From: Doris montereyensis
Lineage: Eukaryota > Mollusca > Gastropoda > Nudibranchia > Dorididae
DNA: 64,000 nt
Direction of reading: 5' to 3'
Assembly (NCBI GenBank): GCA_037039925.1
Contig: JAXRKP010000191.1
Location: 235,001-299,000 of the forward strand
This document shows positions 1 to 10,200 of this stretch, piece by piece (positions within the stretch are counted from its first letter, which is position 1; each line of letters begins with the position of its first letter). The notes beneath the pieces are model-generated. The model was not told the origin of the DNA. It saw only the letters and a list, made by a program, of their open reading frames with translations, and searched no databases. The translations under genes were made by a program, and so were the position numbers.

Positions 1-770
1 TATTTAGGTTAAATCGCTATTTCACAGTGATAACTCTATTTAGGTTAAATCTCTATTTCACAGTGATAAATCTATTTAGGTTAAATCGCTATTTCACAGT
101 GATAACTCTATTTAGGTTAAATCTCTATTTCACAGTGATAACTCTATTTAGGTTAAATCGCTATTTCACAGTGATAACTCTATTTAGGTTAAATCGCTAT
201 TTCACAGTGATAACTCTATTTAGGTTAAATCGCTATTTCACAGTGACAACTCTATTTAGGTTAAATCTCTATTTCACAGTGATAACTCCATTTAGGTTTA
301 ATCTCTATTTCACAGTGATAACTCTATTTAGGTTAAATCACTATTTCACAGTGATAACTCCATTTAGGTTAAATCACTATTTCACAGTGATAACTCCATT
401 TAGGTTAAATCACTATTTCACAGTGACAATTCCGTTTAGGTTAAATCGCTATTTCAAAATGATAACTCTGTTTAGGTTAAATCACTATTTCACAGTGATA
501 ACTCTATTTAGGTTAAATCGCTATTTCACAGTGATAACTCCATTTAGGTTAAATCGCTTTTTCACAGTGATAACTCTATTTAGGTTGAATCAGCCATTTC
601 ACAGTGATAACTTCATTTAGGTTAAATCGCTATTTCACAGTCATAACTCCATTTAGGTTAAATCTCTATTTCACAGTGATAACTCTATTTTGGTTAAATC
701 GCTATTTCATAGCGATAACCCATTTAGTTAAATCGCTATTTCATAGCGATAACTCCATTTAAATTAAAAG
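1..770. repeat. 36-bp tandem minisatellite
   Basis: About 21 head-to-tail copies of a 36-bp unit with the core GGTTAAATCGCTATTTCACA. Copies differ by a few substitutions, such as TCGCT, TCACT or TCTCT. The unit is divisible by three and has no stop in one frame, so it gives a spurious 197-residue open frame with a 12-residue period. It runs off the left edge of the window and lies upstream of the first visible PHKG exon, presumably in a PHKG intron. Confidence 0.95.
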
Positions 771-1050
771 TAAATTCCTTCAACTTCAAGGCAGCCTGTT
801 GAGCCAGAGCAAGGCAGACGGCCTTGGCCAGAGCTGTATCCCAGTTTCCATGGTGGGAATCGGAACAGGTAAATGATACATACCTCATGGACAAAACAAG
901 TTCTACTTCCCTGCTGACACCAGTACCCATTTACACCTGGGTGGAGTGGAAAAATACATCGTGTTATATACCGTATGTCTTTTGTAAGGAACACAATGTT
1001 GGACATAGCCATGCCAGAATTTGCCATATTACCCACAAGGCTATTGATGA
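770..1050 (-). mobile_element. tRNA-derived SINE, family 1 (degenerate)
   Basis: This matches, in the same arrangement, the better copies at 22640-22915 and 42695-42985. Shared blocks are ATCCCAGTTTC, CCCATTTACACCTGGGTGGA and GGAACACAATGTTGGAC. The tRNA-like head should be on the right but is poorly preserved here. It sits just upstream of a PHKG exon, inside an intron. Confidence 0.6.
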
Positions 1051-1164
1051 CACTAACACTTATAGTAAAAACGTCTGGGTTAGTTCATTGAATGTATGGA
1101 TGTATATTGCCATTCATGTGTGAGTAAATTTTTAAAAATTTTATCTTCACTATTTTTTCAACAG

Positions 1165-1236
1165 GTTTTTCATGCACAGTTACTAGAGTCAGTGCAGTTT
1201 TGTCATGAAAAGAACATTGTACATAGAGACTTAAAG
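1165..1236 (+). CDS. PHKG: PHKG exon with HRDLK catalytic loop
   Basis: It encodes 24 residues, including [19 protein letters not shown]. The kinase catalytic Asp and Lys of HRDLK are present. The acceptor is TTTTTTCAACAG and the donor AAG|GTGAGC. The exon is 72 bp, phase 0 at both ends, with no frame break. Confidence 0.93.
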
Positions 1237-4200
1237 GTGAGCTTTAACTGTTAAATGTATAGCACTATTGGCACTAAGCTCATTTTTAAAAGTAATCTTT
1301 ATAGTACTTTTGTCAACCTTGATATTTTGATGTTATTATGTTTATTAGGTTTCGGTTATTATTTCATCCAGCCAAAAATGACAAATTTGGCATAGAAAGA
1401 AACTGAACGCTCTAAAATTTTAATCTGTTTTGTTGCCCGCTGAGGTCTAAAGCACACTTCAATGTGTCCTGACGCAAGGCTGGCATTTGTTCACTGTCAG
1501 GCCAATGGCAGTGTATGTGTCTCTGGCCTGTGGAGATAAACCTTATTGTTGCAAAATGGCTAGGAATTTCTTAACGAGACCGCTTAGCAGTCAGTTGCTA
1601 CAGGGCCAACTCCGGCGGCATGGCACAAAGCTAGTGAAAGATTGAAAGGAGGGTAAACGGTGGTTTCCTTACTTCTAAAGCCTAGAAGGCCAGTGTAGTG
1701 TGTGGGCATGGCTGGTGCAGGCTGTTTGTATGTGTGTATGCTTTAGGCCTTAGGAAATACTTGCTGTCAATATAAAACCCTTAATTAATAGTGCTAACAT
1801 TTGTGTCATGTTACTAACAAAATACTTGCTGTCAATAGAACCGTTAGTGCTTCAGCTTAACATTTGTGTCATGTTACAAAGGAAATACTTGCTGTCAATA
1901 GAACCAAGATTTGTGTAATGTTACTAAGGAAATAGTGTCAATAAAACCAGCTTCAGCTCAAGATTTGTGTAATGTTACTAAAGGAAATACTTGTTGTCAA
2001 TAAAACTGTTAATGCTTCAGTCCAAGATTTGTGTAATGTTACTAAGGAAATAAAACCGTTTGCTTCAGTCAAGATTTGTGTAATGTTACAAAAACTTGCG
2101 TTAAAACTGCTAATGCTTCAGTCCAAGATTTGTGTAATGTTACAAAGGAAATACTTACTGTCAATAAAACCGTTAGTGCTTCAGTCCAAGATTTGTGTAA
2201 TGTTACAAAGGAAATACTTGCTGTCAATAAAACCGTTAATGCTTCAGCTCAAGATTTGTGTCATGTTACTAAGGAAATACTTGCTGTCAATAAAACCGTT
2301 AATGCTTCAGTTTAACATTTGTGTCATGTTATAATGGATGTTGTTATGTGATTTCTTTTCCAGCCTGAAAACATCCTCCTTGACGACGACTTGAACCTCA
2401 AGGTATCCGACTTTGGCTTTGCCACAGTGGTAGAAGACAACGAGGAACTCTCAGGTGAGAGAGACGCACAGAGTTTGATTAGAATTAGAATTACCACGGT
2501 GATGATTTGGATGAGCCACAATAATAAAAAAAGTGACAAAACTCCACACCAAGAAAGACGTTGTGACGTTTGGGGTGAGATGTCACGGGTTTCTTCCCTG
2601 TCTTTCCTGGTGGAGTTGAGTCGTTTGATTTATGATGTTTGTTTAACACTTTTTGACTTCACTCCGCTGTGGCTCCTTTGTGTCATTCATGATGAGGATT
2701 TGTATGACTTGGGGTTCTGATGTCAGGTGCATGGGATGTAAACATAAGGTCACAGGTTTTTACTCCACCAGCTGGAATTTAATTTTTTTTTTTTTTTTAG
2801 CGAGATAGATCTCTAACATAACTGACATAACCTTGGAAAGCTTTGGGAGTAAAAGAAAAAGGAAGATTTTTGAAAATTACTCCTTGTTATATTATTTCAT
2901 CTTTTTCATCTTTTTTCTTCTTTTTCTTTCATTTCTTTCCCAGAACTGTGCGGAACTCCTGGCTATCTGGCACCTAAGACGCTGGCCCACTCCATGTATG
3001 AGAATGTGCCCGGCTATGGAAAGGAAGTGGACATGTGAGTTAGAGTCAGAGTTAGACATAAAGATGAATTAGTAGGCCGTATCTCCGCACAAGCACAGGG
3101 TCACTGACTTTACACCATTTATCCTCCGTCAGGCCATTTATTTCATTCAAAGTCTTTCTAAATGTTCCTAGGGAAAAGACAGTTAGCTGCCTACTGTTAG
3201 GCGATTCACACTGAGACTGTCATAGGGCTCTTTCTTTGTCTCTAGTACTAGCTGGGTGCTCATTCACGCCTGAGCTTATCAAGGCAGCAGCAAAGTGAAG
3301 TGCCTTTTAAGTGCAACGTCGTGGGTGGAAACAACCTTGAGCCTGCCAGGGTTTGACTCCTTGTCATCGTGATTGCAAATGCACAACACCGAGATCAATT
3401 GTGCCTCAACGCTTTAGTTTTTTTTTTTTTAGCTAAATGTATTAATAGCTAAATGTATTAATAGCTAAATGTATTAATAGCTAAATGTATTAATAGACAA
3501 ATGTAATTAATAGACAAATGTATTTAGACGGAAATGTTAAATGTGTGTGCTGTTCATGTGTGACGAAATGATTTATTTGTAGTAGAAGTTTGCTGTAAAG
3601 TTTGTATTGTAGGTAATTGTAACACCAAAACAATCACGTGTCATTTTTGTACAAAATTGCAATTTGGCGTAATGACAAGGAATAAGTCTAGATTTAAGTC
3701 TACCGTAATTTCATGTCCAAAACTCCCTACAACATTTTTTTGATTGTGCTCTTCTTGTTGTCTGTTTCAGGTGGGCCTGTGGAGTCATCATGTACACACT
3801 GTAAGTTTGAGCCGGATCCCCAAAACCAAACCCAAATTGGGTCATGTGCAAAGTTGAATTTGGGTATATCACTGATCAGGGATTGCACTTTTTCTTTTTC
3901 TGGGGAAGGGTTGGGGGAGGGGGGGGGGGATAGTTACTGATTTGTTTGTTTGCTGGAAATTGAGATTTTGTTTGTTTATTTTATTATATTTTTTTCAGGG
4001 GGTTCTTTTATTTTTTTTGGTTTTGTGTCCTTTTTTTGTTTTCTTTTGCATGGGGGTGGGTACAATCACATTGAGTTTATTTAGTACCTCTAAAGTGAAG
4101 TGAGGTGTGCTTAATCATGTGAAAAAGAAACAATTGATTGCCAGGTGTTCTCTTGCTAAGACCCAAAAAGCTAGAAATTCATTGAGGTGTTTTGATTTTG

Positions 4201-7200
4201 AAAAGTACCTACTAAAGCTAGAAATTATTGTGACAAATAACATAAGTAGATAAAATGAAAGCAAAAAAACAATAATAGACAAAAATGTGTCTTGAATTTA
4301 TTTAATACAAAATGATTTATGTGTGTAGTCTTTTAATTGTAACACCAAAACAATCACTTTTCATTTACTGCAAACTGATCTTTTTAGTCCAGATTTAACG
4401 TCATGTCCAAAACGCTCCTACAACATTTTTTTCTGTTTCGGGCCTCCATCATGTACACACCAAAAGTTTGTTGTCTGTTTCAAAAAAACCCAGAATTGGG
4501 TCTTTTCTCAAAACCAAAAATGTTGAATTTGGGTATATCACTGATCAGGGATTGCACTTTTTTTCTGGGGGAAGAGCTTTAAAATAGAATTTGTTTGTTT
4601 GCTGGAAATTGAGATTTTGTTTGTTTATTTTATTATATTTTTTCAGGGGGTTCTTTTTATTTTTTTTGGTTTTGTGTCCTTTTTTGTTTTCTTGCAAAAA
4701 GGTGAAAAAGAAAAGAGTTTAAACAGATTTTATCCCGCAATCACACTGAAAGAATAATTGAGGTGGTACTAAAGCTAGAAATATTGAGGTGTTCTTCATG
4801 TACCTACTAAAGCTAGAAATTATTGAGGTGTTCTCTGAGCTACTAAAGCTAGAAATATTGATTGAGTCATGTACCTACTAAAGCTAGCTATTATTGAGGT
4901 GTTTCTCTGAGTCATGTACCTACTAAAGCTAGAAAGTATAACATGAAACAAAAAAAAAAAGTATGCAGTAATACTCTTTTCTTTCTTCTTTTTTTTTTTT
5001 TACAAACTGATCTTTTTTGACAATGACGTGGGAATGAAAATGCCTTAACACCACAGTCACAGATCAAAATTTATAGGCTTTAAAAAATAGAAAAAAAATT
5101 TCAATCTTGTAGCAAATGAACAGATTTTGAAACAGTTGCCTATCAATTTATGCAAAAAAAGATAAAAATAAACAGATATGAAGGTACAGGACTCAGCCAG
5201 TATGTCAGAGACAATGCTAAACCATAGCAAAAGACTGAAAAAAGGCAGACCGCTGAAAAAGTGGGAAGAAGATATAAAAGAGGAACTATTATGAGTTAAA
5301 CTACAGAATAAAGAAAATGTCAGAAGAGAAGGAGAAAACATTGCATAGTAGAATTGTAGAATGAGAACTGATAAAGAGAGAAAGAAAGAACATTTTAGTA
5401 GAATGAAAACTGATAAAGAAAGAAAGAAAGAACATTTTTAAGTAGAATGAGAACTGATGAAAAAAAGAGAAATAAAGAATATTTTTAGTAGAATGAGAAC
5501 TGATAAAGAGAGAAAGAAAGAACATTTAGTAGAATGAGAACTGATAAAGAGAGAAAGAAAGAACTTTTTAGTAGAATGAGAACTGATAAAGAGAGTGAAA
5601 AAGAACATTTTTATTAGAATGAGAACTGATAAAGAGAGAAAGAAAAAGAACATTTTTAGTAAAATGAGAACTGATAAAGAGAGAAAGAAAGAACATTTTT
5701 AGTAGAATGAGAGATCTGATAAAGAGAGAAAGAAAGAACATTTTTTTAGAATGAGAACTGAAGAGAGAAAAGAAAGAAATTTTTTAGTAGAATGAGAACT
5801 GATAAAGAGAGAAAGAAAGAAATTTTTAGTAGAATGAGAAACTGATAAAGAGAGAAAGAAAAGAAATTTTTTTAGTAGAATGAGAACTGATGGGAAGAGA
5901 GAAAGAAAGAACATTTTAGTAGAATTTTTAGAGAGTCAAAGAAATTTTAGTAGAAGAACTGATAAAGAGAGAAAGAAAGAACATTTTTAGTAGAATGAGA
6001 ACTGATAAAGAGAGAAAGAAAGAACTATTTTTAGTAGAATGAGAACTGATAAAGAGAGAAAGAAAGAACATTTTTAGTAGAATGAAAACTGATAAAGAGA
6101 GAAAGAAAAGAAATATTTTTAGTAGACTGAGAACTGATAAAGAGAGAAAGAAAGAATATTTTTATTAGAATGAGATCTGATAAAGAGAGAAAGACAGAAC
6201 ATTTTTAGTAGAATGAGAACTGAAAAAGAGAGAAAGAAAGAATATTTTTAGTAGAATGAGATCTGATAAAAGAGAAAGAAAGAACATTTTTAGTAGACTG
6301 AGAACTGATAAAGAGAGAAAGAAAGAATATTTTTAATAGAATGAGAACTGATAAAGAGAGTAAAAAAGGACATTTGTATTAGAATGAGATCTGATAAAGA
6401 GAGAAAGAAAGAACATTTTTAGTAGACTGAGAACTGATAAAGAAAGAAAGAAAGAATATTTTTAGTAGAATGAGATCTGATAAAGAGAGAAAGAAAGAAC
6501 ATTTTTAGTAGACTGAGAACTGATAAAGAGAGAAAGAAAGAACATTTTTAGTAGAATGAGATTTCATAAAGAGAGAAAGAAAGAACATTTTAGTAGAATG
6601 AGAACTGATAAAGAGAGAAAGAAAGAACATTTTTAGTAGAATGAGAACTGATAAAGAGAGAAAGAAAGAATATTTTTTAGTAGAATGAGATCTCATAAAG
6701 AGAGAAAGAAAGAACATTTTTAGTAGAATGAGATCTCATAAAGAGAGAAAGAAAGAACATTTTAGATAAAATTGAAAATTCAGGATAGACATGTTTTCAG
6801 CAGAATTCTAGTGATGATATGATATGACCATTGCTTGACAACAGTTGCTACAACAAAATGCTTTCAACTCTTTGACAGATTGTGGAGCTCCTCCCTTTGG
6901 AACCGACGTCAGATGATGATGCTGCGGCGATCATGAATGCCGATTACACCTTCAACTCCCCCAGAGTGGGACGATATAAGTGATGCACCAAAGAATTTGG
7001 TAAGAGTGAAAATTTACTAGGTCGATACCCAGGCAACTAGTTTGGTGTTGTTGACCAAGGCGTTGATTAATAACCAAAGATATTGAGTGAACAGAACAAG
7101 AATTGCATGTTATAGTTATAGAATATAATGTAGAGATCTTAAGAAATATCCCTTCCCTCCTCCACACTTTTTTATGTATTATCAATATTGTTCTTAGTGA

Positions 7201-10200
7201 ATAAAAAAAATTGTTTCGTAATCATCTAAATCTTTTTTTTTTTTACAAATTGACATTTAGTTTTTTTTAACTCTCTCTTTGTTTTGTACCAGATTCAAAA
7301 TCTTCTTGTGGTCAACCCCAAAACCGGTTTACTGCGAGGCAAGCCCTCCAACATCCCTTCTTCCATAATCAGGTGAGGACGGGACAGAGTTAAAGTCATG
7401 TGTTCATGTTAACTCTTTGGTTTGCTGTGCTGGTAAGAGCGACTGCTGTGTCTCATTTTTTTCCTTTCTTTTAAAGACAACACGTAGGCGGCGGTTGGCG
7501 GGGGCTACTGGTAGGTCCTACTTTTCCCTTCACGCTTTCACCATGTCTTTCTTTCATCTTGCTGTTTCTGCCTCAATTCACCATGAGATTACTGCATACA
7601 TATGATGGATGATGTATATTTTAATGAAGACAACAACAAAATCATAGTATGCCTGAGAGGAGGTTGAACTCAAATTTGGTTTTCTTCAACTTCATTTACA
7701 ATGAGTTACGTTGTCATTATGTCAATATCACAACTCGTTTACATTACAATCCAATTTGTGTAAGTACATGTATGTCTTTTAACCAAGTTATATATATGCT
7801 ATGTACATTTAACACCTTCCATGTAGTGAAAGTAAGATAACATGACCGACCTGATATCTCTTAAGTTTGCTAAACATTATAGTGTTTTTGGTTCTAACAG
7901 CTACACAGATTATACAGTACGTTTAGGTAAGGAGGTACCAGCTGACATATCTTTGAGAGCCGTTTATGCTCACTTGATTGTAATTTTGTTTTTCATTTAA
8001 TTGGTTCTGTTCCTTTATTTGTATAAATTTGAATTTGAATCTTTCTTGTTGTTAAATTTAGTTTAATGTTTTTCATTCTTTTACGCCGCATTGTTCCAGA
8101 GTTTCTTTTTACAAGTGAAATTGTAAAGTGAGTCGTGAAAATTGAAAGGTGTAAATGAGGAAATTATGCAAGCCTCAAAAAAACTTTTTGGTTAAGGTCC
8201 ATAGTATATGGTTTTTTGAGCAATTATATAGAAAATTATATATTTGTTGGAGAAATAAATATATATATATTATGATATATATATATATGTACTAAATATT
8301 TTAACATGTCTTATATACAGTAAATGCTGAAATATTTTGTGGTTGACACCTGTCTTACATACAGTAAATGCTGAAATATTTTGTGGTTGACACCTGTCTT
8401 ACATACAGTAAATGCTGAAATATTTTATGGTTGACACCTGTCTTACATACAGTAAATGCTGAAATATTTTGTGGTTGGACACCTGTCTTACATACAGTAA
8501 ATGCTGAAATATTTTGTGACACCTGTTGTCACTGTCTTACATACAGTAAATGCTGAAATATTTTGTGGTTGTCACCTGTCTTACATACAGTAAGTGCTGA
8601 AAATATTTTGTAAGTGCTGAAATATTTTGTTGTCACCTGTCTTATATACAGTAAGTGCTGAAATATTTGTGGTTGACACTTGTCTTACATACAGTGCTGA
8701 AATATTTTGTGGTTGCTGAAATAATTTTGTGGTTGTCACCTGTCTTACATACAGTAAGTGCTGAAATATTTTGTGGTTGTCACCTGTCTTACATACAGTA
8801 AGTGCTGAAATATTTTGTGGTTGTCACCTGTCTTATATACAGTAAGTGCTGAAATATTTTGTGGTTGTCACCTGTCTTACATACATGCTGAAATATGTTG
8901 TGGTTGTCACTGTCTTATACAGTAAGTGCTGAAATATTTTGTGGTTGACTCTGAAATATTTTGTGGGTTGTCTTACATACAGTAAGTGCTGAAATATTTT
9001 GTGGTTGTCACTCTTTGTCTTACATACAGTAAGTGCTGAAATATTTTGTATTGTCACCTGTCTTACATACAGTAAGGGCTGTCTTGTCACCTGTCTTACA
9101 TACAGCAAGTGCTGAAAGTAAGTACAGTAAGTGCTGAAATATGTTGCGGGCACTGCTGGTAGGCCCTTCTTCTTTTCTTTCTTTCTTCCACTCTTTCACT
9201 TGCTTTCATCCTGCTGTTTCCACCTTAATTCACACTGAAATCACCACAAATGGTGAACGTGGGGTAAAAACAAACAAACAAACTTAAATATTTTTTCTTA
9301 TGATGAGTCATGTTGGCAGTTTGGGAGGGAAGGGGGTGGGGGGGGGTGGAGGAGGAAGGCTCTACTGATGGTTTGTACTTCTTTCCTTTCACCCTTTCAC
9401 ATGTATTTCATCTTGCTCTCTCCTTTGAATTCCCCCTCCCCCTCTTGAGACCACCATGATGGACTGGGCTCATTCCTATGAAACAAACAAACAAACAATA
9501 TTATGTTTAAATGAAAGAATAGCTGCCGTTTGAATCAGGCTTTAAAAAATCTTTGTTTTTTAGTCGATGAGGCTTTTAAAAGCTTTGACAGCATTAACTA
9601 ACACTGTATTTACACTGCTCCTTTTGTTTTATCCACAGCCTTAATTGTGTTTTTTATCGGCCGTACATTCCTTGTAATATGTTTCATGTCATGTGTCAAT
9701 TCAAATTAATTTTATCCTCAATCTCCACCAGGTACAAGATCAAAAGAAATTTAACGCTTAGGAGGAAATTTAGGTGAGTACTTTAACACTAGGAGGAAAT
9801 TTAGGGTGAGTACTTTAACACTAGGAGGAAATTTAGGGTGAGTACTTTAACACTAGAGGAAATTTAGGTGAGTACTTAACACTAGGAGGAAATTTAGGGT
9901 GAGTACTTTAACGCTAGGAGGAAATTTAGGGTGAGTACTTTAACGCTAGGAGGAAATTTAGGGTGAGTACTTTTAACGCTAGGAGGAAATTTAGGTGAAT
10001 ATTTTAATGCTAGGAGGAAATTTAGGGTGAATATTTTAATGCTAGAGGAAATTTAGTGAGTACTAACTTTTTAATGAGGATTGGACGGTGGTAGGCCCAA
10101 TGGATTTTCCAACGTTGTATGGACGGTGACATCGTCCGATAGACTAGGGAAAATAAAGAAAATTTTGGATAAACGGAATAAAATTAAAGTCTTATAGAAT

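Noticed and set aside
27..620. A 197-codon open frame with a 12-residue repeat
   Set aside because: It is the translation of a 36-bp minisatellite; units of a length divisible by three keep frames open by chance. It shows no conserved domain and does not extend past the array.
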